A DNA stretch of 64,000 nt, taken from the NCBI GenBank assembly GCA_021292105.1, contig CM037864.1, forward strand, positions 9,166,635 through 9,230,634. Direction: 5' to 3'. The translations under genes were made by a program, and so were the position numbers. The notes below the pieces were generated by a model. The model was not told the origin of the DNA, searched no databases, and was given only the letters and a program-made list of their open reading frames with translations. Source of the DNA: Anadara kagoshimensis (Eukaryota > Mollusca > Bivalvia > Arcoida > Arcidae). Shown piece by piece: positions 41,301-54,700 of the stretch (positions are counted from its first letter, which is position 1; each line of letters starts with the position of its first letter).

Positions 41301-44300
41301 TGATATTATGGAACCCTGTGATTTATACAATATATACACTGATTATTTCCTTATGGTCATTGTTTTAAAACATGATTTGTGGAACATGTCTATATTTATA
41401 TGTCATGTACATCATGCATATGCAATACTTAATGTTATATGGATAGGAAAATAGGAAATGAATCATAAAATCATTAAAATTTTAAGTTGTACCATGTATT
41501 TGTAAATTTCCAGGAAATTAAAAAATAAACATGTCAACATTGTAAGTGTTTTCCCATGCAGTTTGGTTTATTATTGCCAAGTGTTTTTCACTCGCATTAT
41601 AACTTAATTTCCACTTCAAATCTTCCTCACAATAATAGCCCCTGTTAATGACAATACAGTTGGGAGTAAAATTCCAGTAATTTTTACAACTTATTATTAG
41701 TGAGGCAGTCCTCATATAAAACTGACTATTTAAATACTCTGACTGTAATGTTTTAAAATGCTGGATAAGGATTCATATAATCAAAATCTGACAAAAACAT
41801 ATCACAATAACAAAATTTTATGGAAAGGCAAGATTTATACATTTAAATGATATATCAATCTTTTGTATAGGATTTAAAATATATCTAATAAAATAAAAAC
41901 ATATCAGGGGTTCAAAATTATGTTTTGTAATGGAAGGTCCAGGACCTTTTGCCTTTATTTTTACAGGTCCCACATAAAGTTTTGAAAGTCCAATATCAAC
42001 ATCGAAAGATCCATGTGCAATTATGTAATTATATTGAAAAAGTAAAATTATTCTGGTATAAATGGCAGGTTCAGCGGACTTTTACAATTTAAATATTAAT
42101 GGTCCCAATGTAAAATCAATAGGTCCCGGACCTCGGACCCAGGGAATTTTGAACCCCTGCATATTGATGTTGAGGCAAAAATTTAAATTTAGCCATATCT
42201 GAATGCTGTATGACAACAAAAAAGTCAAAAGCCCTCCCCTTTTTTTCTTTAATTATTATTTCAATGAACTACTGTACACATTTACATATTTCTCTAGAAG
42301 TAACTTGTAACTTTGGCAGAACCTAATTTCTTTTCTTTTTAAATAAGATTATTAAATCAGTGTTTACCATTTCCAATAATTATTCACAGTCAAATAAGAT
42401 GTATTTAACACCCACCATCAACCCCTTCGAATCCCCACCAACATCCACCTCCCAGTATAAAATATTTTAAAACAAAATAAGAAGTAATTTTAATAATTTA
42501 CCTTGTTAACATTATATGAGAATTCATTATCAAAATACTGCTTTCTTTTGCTATTCATGATTCCAAAAGTCAACTAAATTTTAGTCATGCAGATAGTTCA
42601 ATGAGCTAACTTTATCTTATACATATATATTTAAGTATTATTGACAGTTTTCTTAAAGTTTTATTAAATTTACAATCAATTTTAGGCAATCATTTCCTTA
42701 TACAAGTTGGATCTATTATCAGTGTTTACGCACAATAATTTCCCGGACAGGTTGCTGGGATGTAAACCTTTTGTATATACAAAGATGTATACACATTATT
42801 GTAATCTATTCATATACACACACAGGAATAAATACATCCTTATCATTAAACTTCCTTATTTAAAATCTAAATTTAAATTTTAATATATATAACTACTAAA
42901 GTATTTTTAAGATCACGTCATTAAATTCTATTTCAAATATTAAAATTGAATTCATTTTGTTTTGGATCAACTATAGAAAATTGATTAAATATCCTTTAAA
43001 ACAAAACATTAATACTTTAAGTGTTGCTGCATTAGATCTTCACTCGGTATAACTGAAATTTGTGAGAGAAGAAAGGAGACATCCTAGACAGCCTCTGCCC
43101 CAGCACTAGTGAGAGATTAAAGATTCAATTCATGACTACAATTCACTCAGTACTTGTTGAACTACACAGATTCAATTTTTAATGTTAATGATGACATGTA
43201 TATTTCTTCACTAGGTCTGACTAGCACTAGTGGGAGGTCAACTTTAAATCTGATTCCCCTGATCTTGCATTTGTGAGTGATCACTGACTGGTTCAATCCA
43301 CGACTGGCATTTTTAAGAGATCAAAGGTTTAATCTGTGGCTTTGCCTGACCAAACACTTGCACGATAACACAGATTTTACTACTACATGTATTTTAGCTA
43401 CTTTTGGTCATATCTAAATGCATTGTTTAGTAGCACTGTTTTTCTGCATGATATCAAGAGCAAACATCAGGTTATGGCCTTATTCATGAATGCTATATAT
43501 TGACCACGTGTAAAGATTTCGTCATGGGTTCAAGGTTGATGTTTTCATGAAGTGACCTTCTAAATATGGTCAAGGTCAAACATCAAGGTCATGACTTAGT
43601 TTCTGGCTTTGTACTTTTGCTGCTATTTTTGGACAATTTGCAATGCAGACACAATTTGTTTATATTTGAAGCACTGTTTTCTACATGAAGGTTAGGTCAA
43701 AGGTCACGGTCATGGTAGTATTGTTGACTACTGCAATCTGAATATACTTGTGTAATATTATTGTGAGAGAAAAATACTATTACAACAGCACAGTATATGG
43801 TAATGGGTTACTATAGCAATACTGTTGCAATAATATTGGTTTTAAATATTTCAAGAAGAAAAGTGTAATTAACTTGAACAAATATAATTTTTCAAATATA
43901 TTGCTGTTGTTCATTTTCATTTAGAACATATATTTTTTCACAGTTTCAGATGTGATGGTATTGCATTCTGCAATAGTTACTAAGAATTTTTTATATTGAA
44001 ACCAGAAAATGGTGAGGACAGAATTCATAATTTTGAAAATCTTTACATTAAAATATTACCTTTTTATGTTAAGTTTTATCTATGCAATAAATTGGTATAC
44101 ATTTTCATCAAAGATAAGTTTGCTGTCAGTTGATGACAACAGAGGATGTTAAAATTATCCATTACATTTAAAAATGAACATACAAGTGGGAGTATTGAAA
44201 CTATCAATAGTGCTTGTTTATTATTGAGATAATAAGCAATTGTTTATTATCCCATTTGTTCTTTATTCATATTATTTAAACCTGTCTATAAAAGCCACCC

Positions 44301-44814
44301 AAAGAAAACAGTAAAAGTGGCCTTTATGGGCAGGTGGCCTTTATATACAGGTTCAAATAATACGAATAAAGAACAATTGGGATACAATTCTACTGGCGTT
44401 TATAAGCAGGTGGAATTTAGACATTTATGAATATATTTTTCCATATATGTTGTCCTTCAATTACAAAATACAAATTTCAAACCTCTGTTGTCTAGATCTG
44501 ACCAAGGAGTTATGGGGAGATCACAGATTAGATCCCTGCATTAGTCTGACCTATGTCTCATTACAGATTTTGCATTTATTTCCTGACTGAGTAAATAAGT
44601 AAATAAGTACTTATACGAGACTATATGTTCATTTTTTGAATGAGGCTGGTAAGATACTTGACTGAACACAGCAAGTGATAAAAGATCAAAGATTTAATCC
44701 TTGTTTAGGTCTGACCAAGCACTTGTCAAAATTACCGTAAGCATTCCCTCATTTCTCCATATGGTTTGAGTTTTTTCAACATGCCTTTATCATTTAATGC
44801 TTTCTCTTGTTATG

Positions 44815-44853
<39 letters not shown>

Positions 44854-45687
44854 ATGTACAATAATAAAAAGTTACTTACCTGCACATCAAAGAGGCCACT
44901 GACAGGTTTATGGTCACTGTTTTTTAACTGCATATGATTCCTATATTGTAATTGTTTGATGTCAGTTCCTTTATATAAAATACGATCACACCAAGCAGGA
45001 ATTCTACTCTTCTCACTGAATAAAAAAAAAATTCAAAATTAAGATTTATTAAACACAATTCCAGCACACTGGTAAAGATTTAACAAAATTAAATTGATTT
45101 TCTTTAGTAAACTTTTTTTAAAGAATGATAGTTTGTTTTTCAGTCTTAATTTTTGACTGAAATATCACTCCAAAAACCTGGGATATCTTAATATCAAAAC
45201 ACATTTTACTTTGTTATGCTGTCACTACATTTAAATTTGTGAAGAAAAATCCTCATAAGTAAGGTACCTGCTACTTTCTTGCTGCTGCTTACTGATTTTT
45301 TTCACAAATACAAAACTTAACTATAGGATACACTGCTGTCAGGCTATATTCTTATTTTAAATTATTGTTCATTTACAAAACAAGACCAGTCTCTGTAGTT
45401 AATATTATTCGAATGAAACTGGAAATATGTATTCTGAAAACAACACTGGTTCACATTTAATATCATTAAAATATCCTCACCTTGTGTCCCAATTATCTGT
45501 ACCAGCATCAAATTTATATGTTGGTTTAAAATTAATTTTTCCTTCACTATATCCTTTAAATACTTCTGTTCTCCCTAACTGTCTATGTAACTGAAAAATG
45601 AAATTTTAATATTCTTAATTATTAAAACAGCAAGATAAAAACAATATCTTAAATACCTCAACAATGGCAACATAAATAAATAAATAA

Positions 45688-45718
<31 letters not shown>

Positions 45719-48700
45719 ACAAGAGGCCCATGGGCCTTAACGCTCACCTGTGACCTTTGAACCCATAAGCTTCATTCAAATATCAAAATGATTATTAGGC
45801 CAATATTCTAATATACATCCCTATACAAAAAGTTTATAGTTTTTGAGATAAATAATCATCTCAGTACTTGTTTGTATCTGTGATCTTGACATTTGAACCC
45901 ATGCTCTTCATTCATATATCAAAATGACCACTGTGCCAGTACCAATAATATTCTAATATACATGCCTATACAAAAAGTTAATAGTTAATTAGCCATTTAG
46001 GTATTCATTCGCATCTGTGACCTTGACCTTTGAACCCATAACCTTCATTCATATATCAAAATGATCATTAGGATAATACCTACAATATTCTAATATACAT
46101 GCATATACAAAAAGTTAAGTTTTCAAGATAATTAACCATTCAGGTATTCATTCACATCTGTGACCTTGACCTTTGAACCCATGACCTTCATTCATATATC
46201 AAAATGATTGTTAGGATAATACCTAAAATATTCTAATATACATGCCTATACAAAAAGTCTATAGTTTTTGAGATAAATAATCATTTCAGTACTTGTTTAC
46301 ATCTGTGACCTTGACCTTTGAACTCATGACCTTTATTCATATATCAAAATGACCATTAGGCCATTACCTACAATATTCTAATATACTTGCCTATACAAAA
46401 GTTTATAGTTTTTGAGATAAATAATCATTTCAGTACTTGTTTACATCTGTGACCTTGACCTTTGAACTCATGACCTTTATTTATATATTGAAATGGCCAT
46501 TGGGACTTTACCTACAATATTCTAATATACAGTCGACTCTCGTTATCTCGAATTTGTTGGGTCCGTGGAAAGTAGTTCGACATATCCGAAGTTCGACTTA
46601 AAAATCGGCAAGTCCCCGACATGGGATGTAACTCTGTTGTACTTCTCATAACTGTTGACTTCCGGTCCATAATCGGCAATTTTTTATCATTATTTATTTC
46701 AATATTTATAACTTACGTTTATACTATTAAACAATGTAATGACAAAAATAAATCATTTCAATATTTATAACTTATGTTTTTACTATTAAACAATATAATG
46801 ACAAAAATAAATAATGATGAAATAATTCTCGACTGAAAAACCTGAAGACGGCAACTCGGCATGGAAGACTAAACAGAAACTTCACCGTGATCTCTTAATC
46901 GTTTGTTAATCTTTCAGTTAAAATTAAATCACTTAGCTTTGGTTATTTTAGGCATGTTTTCACCCACACTTCAAAGATTCTCGTTCCGTCATAATTTACT
47001 AAAAAATATTAAGCTTTGGGTATTAAGTTTTCATTTCGCATACTTCAAAGGTAATCATTCTGTAAATTTGAACGACCCACACGGGAGGTAACTGTTTGTG
47101 TGTACATGTGAACACTGATCGACCGAAGGTGCGTGGATGTAATTAAAGATCAATAATGCTGATTATTTATTATTGATTCATGGTCAGGTGATTAAGAAAG
47201 GGTTTCTTTCTTCACAGGTAAAGGTAACAAAAGGAAGGACTTCAGTTTATTCCGACAAAGGGAACTCAATCATGCATGCACAAACGTGACAGGTGACAGT
47301 TAAGACATCAAAGAAGTTTGCCGGTTCGACTCATGTGTATCAAATTTAGAATGATTTAATGTCAACGGACCCAAAAATTACTTCGACTCATCCGGAAATT
47401 CGACTTACACGATTTCGACTTAAACATATAATTCTAGTATATTTATATAAGAATAAAATTGGGACCGCAAAACTTACTTCGACTTATCCGGAATTTCGAC
47501 ATATCCGAGTTTGACTTAACGAGAGTCGACTGTACATGCCTATACAAAAAGTTCATAGTTTTGCAGATAATAACCTATTTCGGTAAACTTGTACATCTGT
47601 GACCTTGACCTTTGAACCCATGACCTATATCGATATATCAAAATGATCTTCATGTCAATACCTACAATTAACCAAAAATCCTACATCATTATCACCAGAA
47701 ATGTTTAAAAAATAGCATTTTTATCAAAGGTCAAAAACTGGGACATGACCTTGACCTTTGACCTTGACATCAATCGGAAGAAAATAGCAAGACAAGATCA
47801 ACAGTGAAAACTCCATATAATTATCTTCAGCCATTATGAAGTTATAACAATAAATGTCTCATTTTAAAAATTACATAATTTTACGCAAAAAACGCGTAAC
47901 CTATTTTTCGTCGAATTTTTATGAAAAACACAATTTAAGTGTATCTAGGGATCCTGAATCCAAAAATCTAATCAAAATTTGCCTGCACATTTTGGTTTCA
48001 GAGAAGAAGATTTTTTTGTCTTTTGGCTATTTATAGTAACGGCAGCCATATTGTTGGGCGTGGTCAAACCCTGAACACAATTTTGAAAGCCTGTTACCCA
48101 GGCATAATAATCACAAAGTTTCATCAAATTTGGCTCAGTAGTTTTGGAGAAGAAGATTAAAATGTAAAGTTTACGCACGACGCACGACACACGACGGACG
48201 GTGATAGATAGCAATAGCTCATCTGAGCCTTTCGGCTCAGGTGAGCTAATAAATCAATCAATCAATCAATCAAATGACATTTTTTTTATTCCATCCATCC
48301 ATCCATGAAATGACATTTTTTTTTATTTTATCAAAGAAAATTACACTGAAAAGAAAATTGACCAAGAATGCTGCTGGGTGGAGCAAGATGGATTTTTTTC
48401 CATTTTTGCCATAAAACTTTTAGTAAAGCTTGCAATAAAAATTTCAATTGGCCACAACTCTACGAAAACTTATAAAAACATAATTCAAATTCCCAACGGT
48501 GTTGGATGGTCAAAAGAAACTTAGATTGACAGACTCATCGATGGACAGAATATTCCTAATTAACATGTCCTGTTTCTAGAAAACGGCACATAAAAATAGT
48601 TGTAATTAAAGAAAATTAAAAATAATTGTTATTGCAATCATGATTATTTTGAATGATTGTGGTTTAAGTTTCTTTCTTAAGTTTAATACCTTTAGTATTT

Positions 48701-51700
48701 TATTCAACACAAATATAAACAAATGTGAATGCTGAGAAATGAGCAGATGCTCATCTGATGCTGTTTGTTTCCAACTTTTATTTTGATATGTATGATAACT
48801 GCACCTACCTGGTCATACTGAACGAGATCATGGAAGTTTTCTTTATCTATCATTGCTTTCACTTTATCTATATCTAAGTCAGCAATTCTATAGTTAAGAT
48901 CACCAATCCAAAATACCAAACTGTAAATAAAAATATAAAACAATTCTTTAAAATGAAAACTTAGAACAATTTTCTAACTTTAAGGCAGGTGTACAAATTA
49001 AAACAATATCTGATACATGTATTATGTTAAAATATATCCATGTTGTTAACATATTTCAAACACAAAAAAGAGTCAATCTATAAAACCGGATAGTTATATT
49101 GCCTGCATATCAACTAAAAGCCACTACTGTTCAGTCAGATTTTTGGAATTATACATGTTAGTGATGGGAATCAGTTGCATTTTCATAATCGATTAATCGG
49201 TTATAATCGGAAGATGATTTCAATTGATTTTCCGATTATAATGGGTTAATAAATTGAAGCGGAAATTACAAAGTAAATAAGATTAAATTCTAATTTTCAG
49301 TCTTGATAATATCTGCAAAATATTTGTATCTCAGTTAAGACTTAAAATATCCTTAATTTTTTTATCATTTACTCTTCCTTACATTTGTGTTAGTTTTTTT
49401 TCCCAAGTACACTTATTTCAGCTACAATTTCATACTTATTTTATAAGAGACGTTCGTCTCAGTCAGTGTGGAATCCAAACGAACCGTTCCATTTTTTCAT
49501 AAACGAACTTCAGTAAATAATCGAAATCGATCGATTATTAGATTTTAGAATCGATTATCGATAATCGGACGCTCAAACGATTAGATATCGATTAAATCGA
49601 TTAATCAGTCCAACACTAATACATGTTATAAAGAGGTTTGGTTAAAACTGATGACAATTTATAAAGAAAATATAGAAGAAATAGACTGTGACAGTAAGCA
49701 AGTAGCAAAGATTATACTGTGCACAAATGTATCTAATCCATCAAACAAATTTTCAACAAAACTTGAACATTTGTACATAAAAATCCTTAACCAGAAGCTT
49801 TCAACATTGAAAGTCAACACACATGGTTACATTGGGAATATGAAATAAGCTCTTTTGTATTCTGTCTCCTGTAACAGGCAAACAAAAAGCAAAATAAAAA
49901 TGCACTTTGCGATAAGTGTTATAATAATTGATGGTTTAAGTGGTGTAAGCAAAATATTTTTATTGAGATGTGGAACACAATTAAAACGATATACAGTCAA
50001 ACCTGTCTATAAAGGCCACCCAAGGGAATCAATAAAAGTGACCTTTATGGGCAGGTGACCTTTATATACAGGTTCAAATAATATAAATAAACATTGGGAT
50101 ACAATTCTACTGGCCTTTAAAATCAGATGGCCCTTATATGGAGGTGGCCTTTAAGGCAGGTTAGACTGTATACATTGTATGTACTTACTCATGTTCATCA
50201 ATTCTAAGTGGTGGTACAAACTGTTTAAATCTCATTTTTGAATCTATATCTCTATAGTCCTACAACATATAAAAGTAACATATTATTTAATTTGTAATTT
50301 CATGTATTTACAACAGACATCAAAATAAGTCATAAAAGCAGATCACAATCATGACAAGAAACACTGCTGATTACCGGTAATCTTAAACACCCAATCAGCA
50401 ACTTTCAGCCATAAAAATGTGATTTTTAAACTGTTTATGCAAAATATATTTAAATTGTTTTACTCTTTTTTGAAGGAGCTCATTTATAATAGGCCATTAT
50501 ACATGATAGAATCAAAATAAACTTAGAAAGGGAGACAACTCATATTAAAATTGTTTTCCCATCCCACTTAGTAAGAGCTCGAGACAATTTTTCAAGTGGA
50601 AAATGATTTATATATGATTTTTTTTAAAATTGAAGAAAGTATAATAAGGTGCATTTGCATACAGGTGTATCAAGTCAAAGGAAGAAGAAGCACCAAGTTA
50701 CAAACAAGACAGTTACAGCAAAGCTGCATCAAAAACATTTGGCAGAAACAGTGATTGACTTCTATCTGCTTAGCTATAATTAATGACAAATGTTAAGTAC
50801 CTGGTTCCTTCTCTCATACTCTTCCTGATGAGCTGCTAAATGTGAATTTATAAATAGAAGTGATGTACTCCGGATAGTCATTCTGACACCAACACCGCCT
50901 TTGTTACCCTAAAACATTTAAAAATATATAATTAAATTCAGACAAAAATACATGCAAATTATATACCTTTCCAATTTTATAATTTTATAATTGTAGTGCC
51001 TTACAAATTGAAAATTGCAAAGTTAAATTCAGTGATACAAATTTAATGTAATGTATAGTAGAAAAATTCTTTAACTTAAACAGGATGGATACAAACAACA
51101 TTCTTTGTTAGTACCGCAATCCTAGCTATTGTGTCGATTTGTGAGCAATATCAAATCTAGCAAAGAGGAGTCCAACCTTAATATGCAGCAAATTAAAGCT
51201 ACCCCAAAACACTGTGGCAAATTTAAAATCATTTTTGATTTGAAAATTAATTTTTTATTAATACCAGTGTTTCTTCTTAAAATATTTATTAGCGGGTAAG
51301 TACTCTATCATATGTATATTTTGTTAAAAATGATATCTTTTTCTAATACCTATTAAAGTATGTTTGTCGAACTTTATAAAACAGAGAGCTGTAAATTTGA
51401 AGATTTTATAAAATTATACCATTATTCCTAGAATTCCTGTAGCTACTGAATCTGTGTCTATAAATTTGACATGAGCAGCATGTTCTTCTTTTACATAGAC
51501 TATCAACATTACACCAACTAGTCGAATTAACTTCACCTACAAAATTTAAAAACACAATCACATCATTTTCTTATTATAAGTTAAAGTCAACCATAGATAT
51601 TTACATGTAAATATAACAATTATTATAAGTATTATATTTACAGGTACAGGAAAAACTGATTATCGGTACAGTCAACATCGAAAATAATGAAGTTGCAAAT

Positions 51701-54700
51701 AACAAATTTTCGGAAATAACGAACTCATTTTCAAGGTCCCGATTTTTTCTCTTTAAATCTTCGTTGATATAACACTGATTTAACGAAGTCGGAAATAACG
51801 TAAAAGTCTAATATAACGAACCCAAAATGAAGCCCGCAGAGTCTCATCCACCTGCTATTACGAATAATAACTTACTGGCCCCGTTCCAATTGATTAAATA
51901 AGGACGTACTCGTTTTAACTGCACGAGTAGGTAATTAGTTGTTAAGGTAGTGTATGGTTCATTGAGTACTGAATGGATTAATGAAGTCTTACACCAGTGA
52001 GTTGTTTTAAACGAGTAAAAGAATTTAAAACACTGTTTTGTTGATTATATTTCATTTGTCACTTTGCTAATAACGAATTTCTGATATTACGAATTTATTT
52101 AATGGGTCCCGAGAAATTCGTTATTTTCGACGTTGACTGTATAATGCCCTTGATAACTTTGCTACCTCCCTTTCTTTCAAAGTATTTTAAAGTTCAATAG
52201 GACATTTCTTTTATAGTCTCTCTCTCTTGATTTATTACAATTTATAAAGCAATACATAATACATGCATTATACAACTGAAATACTTGACTCACTCTTTAC
52301 ACAGCCATAATACCATGTTGATTGGTTGGTTTAAAAAAATAGCTTTAAGCCCATCAAGATTATTTCAATTAATTTTATTGAAAAGGTCAGTTCTAAAATG
52401 ATGAAGGAAGTCAGATGTGTTTCAAGAGAAAACCATCAATCAAACATATAAATATTCTCATACTAAAATCTGCCCAGTGGAATTCAAACCTATGTAGCGA
52501 GAGAAGCTGTGACCACTTTACACAACTCTGCAATCAAAGTCCCTCACTTAAAGGATGTAAACATATAGACAAATTTAACAATTACAATACTGATCATTGC
52601 AAATCATCAATTTTTCCACTAAAGTACATATTTTCAAATTCTGACAAAATCAAATCTGATATTACATGCATGAATGTATTACCTTTTTGTATTTCGCCTT
52701 TGGATGCAGACTTGTCCTCACAGCATTCTGCCATTCATTTTCCTTTGGTGAATCACTAAATATATATGCCTGGTTACTAAGATCCAACTCTTGAAATCTG
52801 AAATGTAAATACATGTAGTTATACAACAATAGAAAATAAATGGACTGTGATTAGTTGTAGGTCATTATCTAGTCTCAAAGAGTTATCTCTCTTATCCTTT
52901 CTAATTCACTCGCGGTAATTAGCTGAATGACTCTTAGACTAAAATCCTAAAACAATTCAGTCTTGCATTTCATTTAATATATGTAATTATATCATGTATA
53001 TAGCTAACTGTATTTATCTGGGCCACTGTTGACCTTATGATTAAATGCTCTTATTAAAACAAGACATTAAGTATCAAAATATAAATATATAAATGAAATA
53101 AAATATGTGATTTGATAAAACAACAATGAATGGATAATCTAGTGTTTGGTTGGACTAGAGGTCACAGATCAAGCATATAAAATGCTTACCCAATAGCATA
53201 AACATCTGGTGGGGATGGATCTACAGCCAACCATTCTCTAATACTAACCCCAGGAGATTGACCATTGACATTCCATGTTCCACAAAATACCCTGAATAAA
53301 ATATCACATACATTGTATGATATGTACTAATGCCCACCTTATTTCAAATATTGGTACTGTAAATGAGGATATAATAGACAATTTTAGTGTTTTATTTCAG
53401 TCAAAAACAAAGTTAACAACATTCAATAAATAGAACATAGACAACTTTGAGAAAAAACATAAATCTTATACAGTCACACCTGTCTATAAAGGCCACCCAT
53501 GGGAACTAATACAAGTGAACTTTATATACAGGTTCAAATAATATGAATAAATAACAATTGGGATACAATTCTACTGGTATTTTATAAGCTGGTGGCCCTT
53601 ATATAGAGGTGGCATTTAAGGCAGGTTGGACTGTATTTAATATCTAAATGCTCTTCAAAATTACTGGTATTTTTGCACGAATCATGCAAAATCCCCCTTC
53701 TTTTAATTTTTTTCAAAATTCAAAATCTTTGTACTTATTTGTATGATTCATTACATTACCTTAAATTCTGTTTATATGTAAATTCATCCTCTCTCTCTGT
53801 CATGAAAAATCTTACAAGATTTTCTCTTGCAGAAGCTGGCTTCAGCTGCTCACCAAGATCTACTCCAGACCCTGCTATACCTAACTGTTCTGTTATTTTT
53901 CCTACAGAATCTGTTAAGCCATTTTCATTACTGAAATAGAGAAGAAATGGTACTCTTATAAAATGACAACAAATACATGAAGAATATAGAAAGTTGATCC
54001 CGAATAACTTGGCATAAGAAGAGACATTAGGATCATACTACAGTCAGTAAAATAACTGTTTTATAAAGGTACACAAGATAAAAATATATTGATTAAAAAC
54101 TTTATTTGACCATTGCACTTTCTGACATGGCCACAGTCAACTGGGAATGATGATCCTGCACCAAATTACAAGTGTAGTCAAAATTTTCTGTACAGCCCTT
54201 ACCATCCTATTTATATTATAACGAGTGGTCCCATAGTTGGCTAATTTGAAAATGCAACAAAATACAAACTTAAGCTCTGACAACTGCATATTCAGTACAT
54301 TAAAATTATAATACATGATCTTGACCAGAACATTCATTAATTCCTGTAGCATTTTTACTTTCTATCTGTGTCTTGATAAACAGTATACAGCCATCACATT
54401 TTTATAAATAAATGATTTCTATATTTCCATTATTTAAAAAACCTGTCAACATTCAATGTGCAAGCCATGCAAGCAAATACTGGTAAAATTTAAAAAGAAA
54501 TTATAATATTACTTAGTTTCTAAGATATCTAAGGAATCTCTGCTAGCACTTTTCTTCATGGTACCTTTGACTTTTATATCATCTAAGGACAGTGAATCAG
54601 AAAAGTCATCTGAAAACTTCTGCTCTACAACGGGTTTTCCTGAAAATAAATGTAACCAAAAAAAATCTGTAAATTCATTGGAGAAAAAAAATCATTATTT

